From assembly GCF_023072595.1 (NCBI RefSeq), contig NZ_JALLGK010000002.1, forward strand, positions 558,001 through 622,000: a stretch of 64,000 nucleotides of DNA, given 5' to 3'. Below, piece after piece: positions 43,496-52,884 of the stretch. Below the pieces are notes generated by a model. It worked only from the letters and a program-made list of their open reading frames with translations. It was not told where the DNA came from and did no database searches. The stretch comes from Streptomyces sp. XM4193 (GTDB lineage Bacteria > Actinomycetota > Actinomycetes > Streptomycetales > Streptomycetaceae). The stretch's first letter is position 1; every line of letters begins with the position of its first letter. The translations under genes were made by a program, and so were the position numbers.

Positions 43496-43897
43496 TCAGG
43501 CGGCGCTGTGGACGTCTCCGCGCAGCAGACCCGCCAGCGCGTCGGCGAGGGCGACCGGGTCCAGCGGGTGGGCCACCACGGCCTCGGCGCGGCTCCAGGT
43601 CGCCAGCCAGGCGTCCTGCGGGCGGCCGATGAGCAGCAGCACGGGCGGGCAGTTGTAGATCTCGTCCTTGATCTGCCGACCCACGCCCATACCGCCTGCG
43701 GGAGTCGCCTCGCCGTCCAGCACGCAGACGTCGATTCCGCCCTTCTCCAGCTCGCTGAGCACCGCCGGAAGTGTGGCGCACTCCACGTACTCCACGCTGG
43801 GGGCGTCCGCGGCCGGGCGCCGACCGACGGCCAGTCGCACCTGCTCGCGGGTGCTCGCATCGTCGCTGTAGACCAGCACCGTGGCCGTGGACTGCAT
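43496..43897 (-). CDS. Degenerate response-regulator receiver-like protein
   Basis: 133 residues with a CheY-like pattern and no output domain. The acidic pair (VYSDDAS) and the phospho-acceptor-position Asp (VCVLDGEA) are present, but the Thr/Ser strand is LLLIGRP and the invariant Lys position is His (VVAHPLDP), so phosphorylation is doubtful. GGAGGA precedes the ATG by 3 nt. It is divergent from ctaE, so it may be linked to respiratory gene expression; function unknown. Confidence 0.8.
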   Translation of the reverse strand: MQSTATVLVYSDDASTREQVRLAVGRRPAADAPSVEYVECATLPAVLSELEKGGIDVCVLDGEATPAGGMGVGRQIKDEIYNCPPVLLLIGRPQDAWLATWSRAEAVVAHPLDPVALADALAGLLRGDVHSAA

Positions 43898-44210
43898 CGT
43901 TCCTCCGCGTTGTCGTACCGGGTCGCCGCCTGGTCTGGCGGTGCGAGACGTCGTGAGTGCCAAGTACGCGGCGTGTGGCGGGCGGTGGGGCCGGCCGGCT
44001 CGCACCTGCTCGCAGGCTGTCCGGTCGGTCACCGCGCGCGCCACGATGCGCGTGCCCGGGATGCTACTCCCTCTGGCGCCCCGTCAACACCGTCCGGAAC
44101 CACCTTCTGTGGCCGGTGATCCCGGGCGTTTGCGCAGCCCACGGGGGATGGACACACCGAAGAGCACCCCCCGAAGTGAGGACGGAATAAGCGACCGACA
44201 TAATGTCGGC
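43898..44210. promoter_or_regulatory. Divergent promoter region of ctaE and the receiver-like gene
   Basis: 313 nt without a gene. The ctaE-proximal part has CATAAT at 44199-44204 inside a CCGACAT-A-ATGTCGG palindrome (44195-44209), immediately before the GTG. I see no other gene or clear hairpin. Confidence 0.5.
44195..44209. promoter_or_regulatory. Palindrome overlapping the ctaE -10 element
   Basis: CCGACAT and ATGTCGG, 7-bp arms with one central A, ending one base before the ctaE start codon at 44211. The -10-like CATAAT (44199-44204) lies within it, so a bound protein would block the promoter. Confidence 0.55.
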
Positions 44211-44822
44211 GTGGCGACAGCAACTGCAGTAGAAACCGGGCACGCGCACCCATCGGTCAACCGGCCGAACCTCACCAGCGTCGGAACCATCATCTGGTTG
44301 AGTTCCGAGCTGATGTTCTTCGCGGCCCTCTTCGCGATGTACTTCACCCTGCGATCGGTGATGGGAGCCGAGTACTGGACGGAGAAGTCCGACCTGCTCA
44401 ACCTCCCGTTCGCACTGACGAACACCACGATCCTGGTGCTCTCCTCACTCACCTGCCAGCTCGGCGTCTTCGCCGCCGAGCGCGGTGACGTGAAGAAGCT
44501 GCGCAGCTGGTTCGTGGTCACGTTCATCATGGGGTCCGTCTTCATCGGAGGTCAGATCTTCGAGTACGCGGAACTGGTCAAGCACGAGGGCCTCTCCCTC
44601 TCGTCGGACCCGTACGGCTCGGTCTTCTACCTGACGACCGGCTTCCACGGGCTCCACGTGGCAGGCGGGCTGATCGCGTTCCTGTTCGTCCTCGGCAGGA
44701 CGTACATGGCGCGGCGCTTTACCCACCACCAGGCCACCGCGGCCATCGTCGTGTCCTACTACTGGCACTTCGTCGATGTCGTGTGGATCGGCCTGTTTGC
44801 CACGATCTACCTGATCAAGTAA
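44211..44822 (+). CDS. ctaE: Cytochrome c oxidase subunit III
   Basis: 203 residues with five to six transmembrane helices; typical actinobacterial motif [12 protein letters not shown] and the C-terminal [14 protein letters not shown]. It supports CtaD assembly and function. GTG at 44211 is 6 nt after a CATAAT hexamer with no Shine-Dalgarno, so the message may be leaderless. Heads ctaE-qcrC-qcrA-qcrB, with 80 nt to qcrC. Confidence 0.96.
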   Translation: MATATAVETGHAHPSVNRPNLTSVGTIIWLSSELMFFAALFAMYFTLRSVMGAEYWTEKSDLLNLPFALTNTTILVLSSLTCQLGVFAAERGDVKKLRSWFVVTFIMGSVFIGGQIFEYAELVKHEGLSLSSDPYGSVFYLTTGFHGLHVAGGLIAFLFVLGRTYMARRFTHHQATAAIVVSYYWHFVDVVWIGLFATIYLIK

Positions 44823-44902
44823 TCAGGCGCGCGCCCGCAAGACGTATCGACAGACACTGCTCAGAAGTTTCGACGCAGCAGATCCTGACACCGGGGTAAT
44901 CC

Positions 44903-45721
44903 GTGAAAAAGCTCTCCGCACGACGGCGCCATCCGCTGGCGGCGATCGTCGTTCTACTCTTCGCGCTGGCGGCCACCGGGGGGCTGTACGCCGCGTTCGC
45001 TCCTGCGGGTGAGGCCAAGGCCGAGAAGTCGAACCAGTCCCTCGACATCAAGGAGGGCAAGAAGCTCTACGCCGTGGGCTGCAACAGCTGTCACGGCACC
45101 GGCGGCCAGGGCACCTCCGACGGCCCGAGCCTGGTCGGCGTGGGAGCGGCGGCGGTCGACTTCCAGGTCGGCACCGGCCGCATGCCGATGCAGGCGCCGG
45201 GAGTGCAGGCCCCCGCGAAGCCGAAGGTCTACAACGACGAGGAGACCCGCCAGCTGGCGGCGTACGTCGCCTCCCTCGGCGCGGGACCCGCGGTGCCCGG
45301 CAAGGAGCAGTACAGCACTGAGGGGCTGGACAACGAGGAGATCGCCGCCGGTGGCGACCTCTTCCGGCAGAACTGCGCGCAGTGCCACAACTTCACCGGT
45401 GAGGGAGGCGCGCTGACGAAGGGCAAGTACGCCCCGGCGTTGGACGGCGTCAGCCCCAAGCACATTTACGAGGCCATGGAGACAGGGCCGCAGAACATGC
45501 CCGCCTTCCCCGACACGGTGATGCCGGAGAAGGAGAAGCGGCAGATCATCGCCTATCTGGAGAAGGTCAACTCCTCCGAGTCCGAGAGCCCCGGCGGGTT
45601 CGGTCTCGGCGGCTTCGGCCCGGTCTCCGAAGGCATGTTCGCCTGGACCATCGTGCTGGCGATCCTCATCGGAATCACCGTCTGGATCGCGGCCCGCAAC
45701 GCCAAGGCCAGGAAGTCATGA
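44903..45721 (+). CDS. qcrC: Cytochrome bc1 di-haem cytochrome c subunit
   Basis: 272 residues. N-terminal signal-anchor (about 13-32), two c-type haem motifs CNSCH and CAQCH, each followed by a distal Met in RMPMQ and QNMPAFP areas, and a C-terminal transmembrane helix (about 245-265). The fused di-haem protein replaces separate cytochrome c and links bc1 to CtaC in actinobacteria. GTG start; the stop overlaps qcrA's ATG. Confidence 0.97.
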   Translation: MKKLSARRRHPLAAIVVLLFALAATGGLYAAFAPAGEAKAEKSNQSLDIKEGKKLYAVGCNSCHGTGGQGTSDGPSLVGVGAAAVDFQVGTGRMPMQAPGVQAPAKPKVYNDEETRQLAAYVASLGAGPAVPGKEQYSTEGLDNEEIAAGGDLFRQNCAQCHNFTGEGGALTKGKYAPALDGVSPKHIYEAMETGPQNMPAFPDTVMPEKEKRQIIAYLEKVNSSESESPGGFGLGGFGPVSEGMFAWTIVLAILIGITVWIAARNAKARKS

Positions 45722-46782
45722 GTAGCCAGACTGGATCTCACAAAGACGTGTCAGAGAAGCACCTGCCTTCGGCGCAGGATTCGACCGCTGTCGCGGAGGT
45801 GGACGAGAACCCCTTCGCCGACCCCGGTATTCCGCATCACGAGCCGCGCATCCAGGACATCGACGAGCGCGCGGCCAAGCGCTCCGAGCGCACCGTCGCC
45901 ATGTTCTTCATCGTGTCGATGCTGGCGACGATCGCCTTCATCGCCTCGTTCGTGGCCTTCCCGGTCGACAAGATCTTCTATCTGTTCCCGCTGGGCCACA
46001 TCTCCGCGCTGAACTTCTCGCTCGGACTGAGCCTGGGCATCGCGCTGTTCTGCATCGGCGCCGGTGCGGTGCACTGGTCGCGGACGCTGATGAGCGGCGA
46101 GGAGCACGTCCAGGAGCGGCACCCGATCGCGGCCACGCCGGAGACCAAGGCCGCCGCCCTCGAGGAGTTCGCGCAGGGCGCGGCCGACTCGGGCCTCGGC
46201 CGTCGCAAGCTGATCCGCAACACCATGATCGGTGCGCTGGCCCTGGTGCCGCTCTCCGGAGTGGTGCTGCTGCGCGACCTTGGTCCGCTCCCGGAGGACA
46301 AGCTCCGGCGCACCATGTGGAAGAAGGGCCTGCGGCTCATCAACCAGAACACCGGTGAGCCGCTTCGTCCCGAGGACATCACGGTGGGCTCTCTCGTCTT
46401 CGCCAAGCCGGACGGCCTGGAGGAGGACAGCCACGAGTTCATGCACGAGATCGCCAAGGCCGCGCTGATGCTCGTCCGTCTGGAACCGAAGGACATCAAG
46501 GACAAGCAGGAGCTCGACTGGTCCCACGAGGGCATCGTGGCGTACTCCAAGATCTGCACGCACGTCGGCTGCCCGGTCAGCCTCTACGAGCAGCAGACGC
46601 ACCACGTGCTGTGCCCCTGCCACCAGTCGACGTTCGACCTCACCGACGGCGCACGGGTGATCTTCGGCCCGGCCGGCCACCCGCTGCCGCAGCTGAACAT
46701 CAACGTCAACAACGACGGTGAACTCGTGGCAGAAGGCGACTTCGCCGAGCCCGTCGGGCCGAGCTTCTGGGAGCGCGGATGA
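45718..46782 (+). CDS. qcrA: Cytochrome bc1 Rieske iron-sulfur subunit
   Basis: 354 residues with three transmembrane helices (about 60-80, 95-115, 165-185) instead of the usual one, typical of actinobacteria. Cluster ligands are in CTHVGC and CPCHQSTFD of the C-terminal Rieske domain. ATGA overlaps with both neighbours indicate tight coupling with qcrC and qcrB. ErpA is a likely cluster donor. Confidence 0.97.
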   Translation: MSSQTGSHKDVSEKHLPSAQDSTAVAEVDENPFADPGIPHHEPRIQDIDERAAKRSERTVAMFFIVSMLATIAFIASFVAFPVDKIFYLFPLGHISALNFSLGLSLGIALFCIGAGAVHWSRTLMSGEEHVQERHPIAATPETKAAALEEFAQGAADSGLGRRKLIRNTMIGALALVPLSGVVLLRDLGPLPEDKLRRTMWKKGLRLINQNTGEPLRPEDITVGSLVFAKPDGLEEDSHEFMHEIAKAALMLVRLEPKDIKDKQELDWSHEGIVAYSKICTHVGCPVSLYEQQTHHVLCPCHQSTFDLTDGARVIFGPAGHPLPQLNINVNNDGELVAEGDFAEPVGPSFWERG

Positions 46783-48413
46783 GTACCAAGACTGAAACCC
46801 AGAGCCGGGGCAAGGCCCCTGCCGGCGAGCGGGTGGCCGACTGGGCGGACGGACGCCTCGGGATCTACGGCGGTGCGAAGAAGAACCTGCGCAAGGTCTT
46901 CCCCGACCACTGGTCGTTCCTGCTCGGTGAGATCGCGCTCTACTCGTTCATCATCATCCTGCTCACCGGCGTCTATCTGACGCTGTTCTTCAAGCCGAGC
47001 ATGGCCGAGGTGCACTACCACGGCAGCTACGTGCCGATGCAGGGCGTGCTGATGTCGGAGGCGTACGCCTCCACGCTGGACATCAGCTTCGACGTGCGCG
47101 GTGGTCTGCTGATGCGGCAGATCCACCACTGGGCGGCGCTGATCTTCCTGGTCGCGATGTTCGTCCACATGATGCGGGTGTTCTTCACCGGTGCGTTCCG
47201 CAAGCCGCGCGAGCTGAACTGGCTGTTCGGCTTCCTGCTGCTGGTGCTCGGCATGTTCACCGGTCTGACGGGCTACTCGCTGCCGGACGACCTGCTCTCG
47301 GGCACCGGTATCCGCTTCATGGAGGGCGCGATCCTCGCCGTGCCGCTGGTCGGCACGTACATGGCGATGTTCCTCTTCGGCGGGGAGTTCCCCGGAACGG
47401 ACATCATCCCGAGGTTCTTCGCCATCCACGTCCTGCTGCTGCCGGGCATCATGCTCGGTCTCGTGGTGGCCCACCTGATCCTGGTCTTCTACCACAAGCA
47501 CACCCAGTACCCGGGTCCCGGCCGCACCAACAACAACGTCGTCGGCTACCCGCTGATGCCGATCTACATGGCCAAGGCCGGCGGCTTCTTCTTCCTGGTG
47601 TTCGGCGTCATCTCCATGATCTCGGCGACGTTCACCATCAACGCCGTCTGGGTGCTCGGCCCCTACCGGCCGGACAAGATCTCCACCAACGCCCAGCCCG
47701 ACTGGTACATGGGCTTCTCCGAGGGACTGATCCGGGCCATGCCGGCCTGGGAGTGGGTCATCCCGACCGGCCACACCATCAACTTCGGTGTGTTCATCCC
47801 GCTGATGCTCCTGCCCGCGGTGCTCGGCGCGATCGCGGTCTACCCGTTCTTCGAGGCGTGGGTGACCAAGGACCAGCGCGAGCACCACCTGCTGGACCGC
47901 CCGCGCAACGTGCCCACCCGCACCGCCTTCGGCGCGGCCTGGATCAGCGTCTACTTCGTGCTGCTGGTCGGTGGTGGAAACGACCTCTGGGCGATCTTCT
48001 TCGATCTGTCGATCAACACGATCACCTGGTTCGTCCGGATCGGCTTCTTCGTGGTGCCGGTCGTGGTCTTCATGATCACGCGCCGGATCTGCCTGGGACT
48101 CCAGCGCAGGGACCGCGACAAGGTGCTGCACGGTCGCGAGACCGGCATCATCAAGCGGCTGCCGCACGGCGAGTTCGTCGAGGTGCACGAGCCGCTGCCG
48201 CCCGAGCAGCTGCACCTGCTGACCCAGCACCACCAGTACAAGGCGGCCGAACTGCCGCCGGCCGTCGACAAGAACGGCGTCGAGAGCCGGCCCGGCATCA
48301 TCGAGAAGGTGCGGGTGCGCATCAGCCGCGGCTACTTCGGTGAACACGGCCAGGTGCCGAAGGCGACGCCCGAGGAGTACAAGGAGATCATGAGCGGCCA
48401 CGGCCACCACTGA
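46779..48413 (+). CDS. qcrB: Cytochrome bc1 cytochrome b subunit
   Basis: 544 residues, eight core helices plus an actinobacterial C-terminal extension (about 420-544). Haem ligands are in [11 protein letters not shown] and FVHMMRVFF, with the second pair around [10 protein letters not shown] and VVAHLILV. The quinol-oxidation site segment is in TDIIPRFF. This is the target of Q203-type inhibitors in mycobacteria. Last gene of the operon, followed by a terminator at 48451. Confidence 0.97.
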   Translation: MSTKTETQSRGKAPAGERVADWADGRLGIYGGAKKNLRKVFPDHWSFLLGEIALYSFIIILLTGVYLTLFFKPSMAEVHYHGSYVPMQGVLMSEAYASTLDISFDVRGGLLMRQIHHWAALIFLVAMFVHMMRVFFTGAFRKPRELNWLFGFLLLVLGMFTGLTGYSLPDDLLSGTGIRFMEGAILAVPLVGTYMAMFLFGGEFPGTDIIPRFFAIHVLLLPGIMLGLVVAHLILVFYHKHTQYPGPGRTNNNVVGYPLMPIYMAKAGGFFFLVFGVISMISATFTINAVWVLGPYRPDKISTNAQPDWYMGFSEGLIRAMPAWEWVIPTGHTINFGVFIPLMLLPAVLGAIAVYPFFEAWVTKDQREHHLLDRPRNVPTRTAFGAAWISVYFVLLVGGGNDLWAIFFDLSINTITWFVRIGFFVVPVVVFMITRRICLGLQRRDRDKVLHGRETGIIKRLPHGEFVEVHEPLPPEQLHLLTQHHQYKAAELPPAVDKNGVESRPGIIEKVRVRISRGYFGEHGQVPKATPEEYKEIMSGHGHH

Positions 48414-48450
48414 TTTCCGGGCGGCAGCGCCGCTTTCACGCCACACAGCC

Positions 48451-48481
48451 GAGCCCCCGTCCGTTCCTTGGACGGGGGCTC
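48451..48481 (+). terminator. Terminator of ctaE-qcrCAB
   Basis: 12-bp perfect stem GAGCCCCCGTCC / GGACGGGGGCTC (48451-48462, 48470-48481), 7-nt loop. Confidence 0.82.
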
Positions 48482-48550
48482 AGCGCTGTCCGCCCACCCT
48501 CGATAGGGTGGCGGGCATTCACAGGGATCGACTTACCCGGAGCGTGGGCG

Positions 48551-49615
48551 ATGAGTGCTGGGACCCCAGTCGGAGGCGACACCGTGGCCGAGCGCTCCTG
48601 GCCGGACGTCCTGAGCAGTCTGCTCGCGGGTGAGGACCTGAGCGCCGAGGCCACGGCCTGGGCGATGGACCGGATCATGCGGGGCGAGGCCACCAACGCG
48701 CAGATCGCCGGGTTCGCGGTCGCGCTGCGCGCCAAGGGCGAGACCGTGGAGGAGGTCTCGGGCCTGGTGCGCACGATGTACGAGCACGCCAACACCATCG
48801 AGGTCCCCGGCGCCACGGTGGACATCGTCGGCACCGGCGGCGACCGGGCCCGTACGGTCAACATCTCCACCATGTCGGCGATCGTGGTGGCCGGGACCGG
48901 GGCCAGGGTCGTCAAGCACGGAAACCGCGCCTCCTCCTCGGCCAGCGGCTCCTCCGACGTGCTGGAGAAGCTGGGCGTGAACCTGGAGTTGAGCCCGCAG
49001 CGGGTCGCCGAGGTCGCCTCCGAGGCCGGCATCAGCTTCTGCTTCGCGGTGAAGTTCCACCCGTCGCTGCGTCATGTCGCCGGTACGCGACGGGAGTTGG
49101 GGATCCCGACGACGTTCAACTTCCTCGGTCCGCTGACCAACCCCGCCCGGGTGCAGGCACAGGCGACCGGGGTCGCGGACGCCCGTATGGCACCGATCCT
49201 CGCGGGGGTGCTCGCCCGCCGCGGCACCTCGGCCCTGGTCTTCCGCGGCGACGACGGACTGGACGAGCTGACCACCACCGGCACCTCCACGGTCTGGATC
49301 GTCGAGGGCGGCGAAGTGCGACAGGAGTCCTTCGACCCGCGGAAGGTGGGCGTCGAGCTGGTGCCCATCGAGGCGCTGCGCGGCGCGGACGCCGCGTACA
49401 ACGCGGATGTCGCCCGGCGACTGCTGGACGGCGAGCACGGGCCGGTGCGCGACGCGGTGCTGCTCAACTCGGCAGCGGCGCTGGCCGCGTTGGAGCCCAC
49501 GGCGGAGGGACTGCACGAGCGGATCGCGGCGGGAATGGCGAAGGCGGCCGAGTCCATCGACTCCGGCGCGGCGCGGAGCGCGCTGGAGCGCTGGGTGGCG
49601 GCCAGCCACCGCTGA
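48551..49615 (+). CDS. trpD: Anthranilate phosphoribosyltransferase
   Basis: 354 residues; adds phosphoribose from PRPP to anthranilate in tryptophan synthesis. PRPP motif [17 protein letters not shown] and anthranilate-side motif [21 protein letters not shown] are intact. The other trp genes are absent, as commonly in actinobacteria, where trpD stands alone beside the qcr cluster. No strong ribosome site precedes the ATG. Confidence 0.95.
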   Translation: MSAGTPVGGDTVAERSWPDVLSSLLAGEDLSAEATAWAMDRIMRGEATNAQIAGFAVALRAKGETVEEVSGLVRTMYEHANTIEVPGATVDIVGTGGDRARTVNISTMSAIVVAGTGARVVKHGNRASSSASGSSDVLEKLGVNLELSPQRVAEVASEAGISFCFAVKFHPSLRHVAGTRRELGIPTTFNFLGPLTNPARVQAQATGVADARMAPILAGVLARRGTSALVFRGDDGLDELTTTGTSTVWIVEGGEVRQESFDPRKVGVELVPIEALRGADAAYNADVARRLLDGEHGPVRDAVLLNSAAALAALEPTAEGLHERIAAGMAKAAESIDSGAARSALERWVAASHR

Positions 49616-49817
49616 GGGCCGTACGCCGGATCGCCGGATGGGCGTCGGCGCGGCGCGGGTGAGTGTGCGCGGGGGCGGCGAACGGTGGTTCGCCGCCCCG
49701 CGGCCGTGTCTGCGGCCGGCGAGCGCGGCGGCGAGTGCCGTGGGCGGTGTGGTCGCCCCGGTCCGGTCCGGAATGTGGACCGGGTGTTCCCGACGGCGGC
49801 TGTGTGGCAGACTCACG

Positions 49818-49942
49818 TTTCAGGTCACGAGTGACAGCGAGAGAAGGCCCCGGCCTGCTGTCCGGCAACCCTCCGTCCGTGGCGGGGTGCTCCGGGTGAT
49901 GACCAGGCCGCAAGACAGCAAGGTCTGCGGCAAGCGCGGTCG
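49818..49942 (+). ncRNA. SAM-IV riboswitch
   Basis: The order of elements fits the SAM-IV class of actinobacteria: a P1 strand GGTCA at 49823-49827, GAGTGACAGCG, a CCCCGGCCTGCTG arm, the conserved CCGGCAACCCTCC, GGCGGGGTGCTCCGGGTGATGACC closing P1 at 49904, a CCGCAAGAC / GTCTGCGG hairpin, and GCGGCAAGCGCGG at the end. It binds S-adenosylmethionine and turns off sulfur-metabolism genes. Target: the class V aminotransferase at 50095. Confidence 0.85.
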
Positions 49943-49955
49943 AGGGAGTACGTCG

Positions 49956-49976
49956 ATGAATCAGCGAATGCGGTAG
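49956..49976 (+). CDS. Putative six-residue leader ORF (MNQRMR)
   Basis: ATG at 49956 to TAG at 49976, with GAGGGAG 10 nt before it, between the riboswitch and the aminotransferase gene. A short leader peptide could couple riboswitch state to translation. No conservation can be checked here, so the call is tentative. Confidence 0.4.
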   Translation: MNQRMR

Positions 49977-50094
49977 GGCTGCACGCCCCACAGCCGCCCG
50001 CCCCTTCAGCACACCCGGGCCGGAGCCGACGTCGTCCCGCTGCGGCGCGTTCTCCGACACCGGGACTTCCTCGCCCTTTCCGGGAGATCTCCTG

Positions 50095-51582
50095 ATGTCT
50101 GTTTCCTCTGTGTCCGCGTCCGCCCGGCCCTCCGACTGTCCTCGGACGAACGGCCGTTCACCTCTGCCCGACGACGTCCCCGACGCCCCGGTGCTGCCGG
50201 TTCTCGGCGACGGCATCCGGGTGCCGCTCGCCGCCGGCGGCGAGATCGAGTACGCCGCGCTGGACTACGCGGCGAGCGCCCCGGCACTCGCCCGGGTGTG
50301 GGACGACGTGTCCGCGTACGCCCCGTACTACGGCAGCGTCCACCGGGGCGCCGGCTACCTCTCGCAGCTCTCCACCGACCTCTTCGAGCAGAGCCGGGAG
50401 ACCGTCGCGCGCTTCGTCGGCTGCCGCCCGGCCGCGGAGGGCACGCCGGCGGAGGAGGCGGACCAGGTGGTCTTCACCCGCTCCACCACCGACTCGCTGA
50501 ACCTGTTGGCCGCGGCGCTGCCCCCGGGCACCCGGGTCTTCGTCTTCGAGACCGAGCACCACGCCTCGCTGCTGCCCTGGCGCGACCACACCACGCAGGT
50601 GCTCGGTGCGCCGCGCACCCCCGCCCGTGCGGTGGAGCTGCTGGAGCAGGCGCTGGTCTCGGCGCCGCAGGGCCCCCGGCTGGTCTGCGTGACGGGAGCC
50701 TCCAACGTCACCGGTGAGTTCTGGCCGGTGGCCGAACTGGCCGAGGTCGCGCACCGGCACGGCGCCCGCATCGTCCTGGACGCCGCCCAGCTGGTGCCCC
50801 ACCACCCGGTGGACATCGGCGAGTTGGACGTGGACTGGATCGCCTTCTCCGGCCACAAGCTGTACGCGCCCTTCGGCGCCGGGGTGCTCGCCGGCCGGTC
50901 GGACTGGCTGCGTGCGGCGCAGCCCTACCTGGCCGGCGGCGGCGCGAGCCGCAAGGTGTCGCGCGAGGCGGACGGGGAGCTGGCCGTCGAGTGGCAGACC
51001 ACCGCCGCCCGGCACGAGGCGGGTTCGCCGAACGTCATCGGCGCGTACTCCATCGCCTCGGCCTGCCGGGCGCTGACTGAGGCCGGATTCGACCGGATCG
51101 TCGCCAGGGAGCGGGAGTTGCTCGGGCGGCTGCGTCGCGGGCTGGCCGAACTGCCCGAGGTGCGGGTGCTCTCGCTCTTCGGCCCGGACGCGCCGCGTGT
51201 GGGCGTGGTCTCCTTCGTTGTCGAGGGCTGGAACAGCTCGCACTTCGCCGCGGCGCTCTCGGCCGAACACGGCATCGGGGTGCGCGACGGGCTCTTCTGC
51301 GCCCACCCGCTGCTGCGGGCGCTGCTCGGAGCCGAGGACGCGGAACCCGGTGAGTGCGGCGCGCCCGAAGCGGCGCCGGGGGAGCGGTCGCTGAACGCCG
51401 TACGGGTGAGTTTCGGGGTCGGCACCCCGGACGAGCACATCGACCGATTCGTCGCAGCGGTGCGGGAGTTGGTCCGCGAGGGCGCGAAGCTGAACTACCG
51501 CACGGAAGAGGGGCGCTGTGTGCCGGATGTGGCCTCCGCGCCGCGTCGCACCGCTCTGACCGGCGGGAAGACGGCACACTGA
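50095..51582 (+). CDS. Class V aminotransferase / SufS-like PLP enzyme
   Basis: 495 residues. PLP lysine in FSGHKLYAPFGAG, a VLDAAQLVPHHPVDI acidic PLP-contact strand and a mobile-loop Cys in RDGLFCAHPLL, the pattern of group II cysteine desulfurase-like proteins. Relatives act on cysteine or a related sulfur amino acid; the SAM-IV riboswitch upstream indicates a sulfur/methionine role. The N-terminal 40 residues are Ser/Pro-rich and the C-terminal 40 are variable. A GGGAGA precedes the ATG. Confidence 0.9.
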   Translation: MSVSSVSASARPSDCPRTNGRSPLPDDVPDAPVLPVLGDGIRVPLAAGGEIEYAALDYAASAPALARVWDDVSAYAPYYGSVHRGAGYLSQLSTDLFEQSRETVARFVGCRPAAEGTPAEEADQVVFTRSTTDSLNLLAAALPPGTRVFVFETEHHASLLPWRDHTTQVLGAPRTPARAVELLEQALVSAPQGPRLVCVTGASNVTGEFWPVAELAEVAHRHGARIVLDAAQLVPHHPVDIGELDVDWIAFSGHKLYAPFGAGVLAGRSDWLRAAQPYLAGGGASRKVSREADGELAVEWQTTAARHEAGSPNVIGAYSIASACRALTEAGFDRIVARERELLGRLRRGLAELPEVRVLSLFGPDAPRVGVVSFVVEGWNSSHFAAALSAEHGIGVRDGLFCAHPLLRALLGAEDAEPGECGAPEAAPGERSLNAVRVSFGVGTPDEHIDRFVAAVRELVREGAKLNYRTEEGRCVPDVASAPRRTALTGGKTAH

Positions 51583-51590
51583 CCCACGCG

Positions 51591-51627
51591 GAGGCAGGCC
51601 GGCAATGCGGAGGGGCCGGTCTGCCTC
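51591..51627. terminator. Bidirectional terminator
   Basis: 13-bp stem with one G-U pair (51591-51603 with 51615-51627), 11-nt loop, between the convergent aminotransferase and Lrp-ligand-domain genes. Confidence 0.65.
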
Positions 51628-51637
51628 TGCCGTCGGC

Positions 51638-51697
51638 GCTGCGTCGGGCGCGGAGCAGAACGCCGCGTCGGGCGCGAGCAGAACGCTGCGTCAGGCG
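51638..51697. repeat. Tandem repeat of about 24 bp running into the Lrp-like gene's stop codon
   Basis: Units at 51638-51661 and 51662-51684, plus a partial copy to about 51697, sharing GC(T/C)GCGTCGGGCGCG-AGCAGAAC. The partial third copy includes the stop codon (TCA at 51691-51693) of the minus-strand gene. Confidence 0.7.
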
Positions 51698-51972
51698 TCC
51701 AGCCCGATGGCGAAGGCCGCTTCGAGGTCGTGCTGGGAGTACGTGCGGAAGGCGATGTGCGTCTCGGTGGCCTCGACGCCGGGCACCTTGCTGATCCGGC
51801 CGGGGATCACCTCGGCCAGATCGTCGTGGCGCGCCACCCGGACCATCGCGATCAGATCGTGCGCGCCGGTCACCGAGTAGACCTCGCTGACGCCCTCCAA
51901 CGCGGCGATCTGCTCGGCGATCTCGGGAATGCGGTCGGTGCTGGTCTTGATGAGCACGATCGAAGTGATCAC
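51691..51972 (-). CDS. Stand-alone Lrp/AsnC ligand-binding (RAM) domain protein
   Basis: 93 residues: only the C-terminal RAM domain of Lrp/AsnC regulators (MITSIVLIKTSTDRIPE to FRTYSQHDLEAAF); the DNA-binding HTH is absent. Such proteins bind amino acids and may act as partners of full-length regulators. GTG start at 51972 overlaps the stop of the rhomboid gene (GTGA), so translation is coupled to that gene. Confidence 0.9.
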   Translation of the reverse strand: MITSIVLIKTSTDRIPEIAEQIAALEGVSEVYSVTGAHDLIAMVRVARHDDLAEVIPGRISKVPGVEATETHIAFRTYSQHDLEAAFAIGLDA

Positions 51973-52700
51973 GTTCTTGCCTCTCCCTCGGTCGCCTGAG
52001 CCGGCGTGCTCACCCTACTCCTGCGTCCGCGGGACCAGACCCACGCCCAGGTGAAGCCCAGTGCGAAACCGGCGACATGGGCGAGGTGGGCGACCCCGGG
52101 CCCCTCGGTGTCGATCCGCAGCGCCAGCCACTGCAACGAGACCCAGAAGACCAGCACCAGCCAGGCGGGCAGCCGCAGCGGCAGGAAGAAGAGGAAGGGG
52201 TAGACGCTGGTGACCCGTGCGCGGGGAAAGAGGTACAGGAAGGCTCCGAGCACGCCGGAGATCGCACCGGAGGCCCCGACCAGCGACTCCGAGGAGTCGG
52301 GGTGGGCGACGGCGTAGACCACCGTGGCGGCGTACCCGACGCACAGATAGGCGCACAGGAAGCGCGCCACGCCCGTCCGCTCCTCGACCAGGTGGCCGAA
52401 GACGAGCAGGAAGAGCACGTTGCCGAGCAGGTGGAACCAGTTGCCGTGCAGGAAGAGCGCGGTCAGCGGCGTCGTCCAGGCGCGCAGGCCGCCGTCCCAC
52501 AGCTGTACGGGGACCACGCCCCACTGCTGGAAGTACGCCTGCTGCGCCGCCCGCAGTTCGGCTCCCTCGCCGTGGACGGTGGTGAAGCCGGAGGCGGGGC
52601 CGAGCAGGAAGAGCGCCACGCTCACGGCGGCCAGCCCGTATGTGGCGACGGGGCGTCCGGCCAGTTGTCCGATCAGGTTGCTCCCCGGGGTACGCGGCAT
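51969..52700 (-). CDS. Rhomboid-family intramembrane serine protease
   Basis: 243 residues, six to seven transmembrane helices. Catalytic Ser144 in VGASGAISG and His210 in HLAHVAGFALG, plus the HGNWFHLLGN helix-2 motif, so an active protease is expected, releasing membrane-tethered proteins. ATG at 52700; no strong ribosome site. Its stop overlaps the next gene's start, a physical link to the Lrp-like ligand-domain protein. Confidence 0.93.
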   Translation of the reverse strand: MPRTPGSNLIGQLAGRPVATYGLAAVSVALFLLGPASGFTTVHGEGAELRAAQQAYFQQWGVVPVQLWDGGLRAWTTPLTALFLHGNWFHLLGNVLFLLVFGHLVEERTGVARFLCAYLCVGYAATVVYAVAHPDSSESLVGASGAISGVLGAFLYLFPRARVTSVYPFLFFLPLRLPAWLVLVFWVSLQWLALRIDTEGPGVAHLAHVAGFALGFTWAWVWSRGRRSRVSTPAQATEGEART

Positions 52701-52884
52701 GGGGTGGATGATGACGGCTCGGCCACGGACCAGCCGTGCCGACACACGCGCCGCACCACAGGCCGTAGGGTTTGCGGCACAGAGAGCCGAACCGAGTGGA
52801 ACCGTGCGGTCCGCGCCGCGCCGGCCCGCCCGGTCGGGCACGGTCGGCGGGCCGCGCACCCATCGCGAGAGTGAAGGACGAGCC

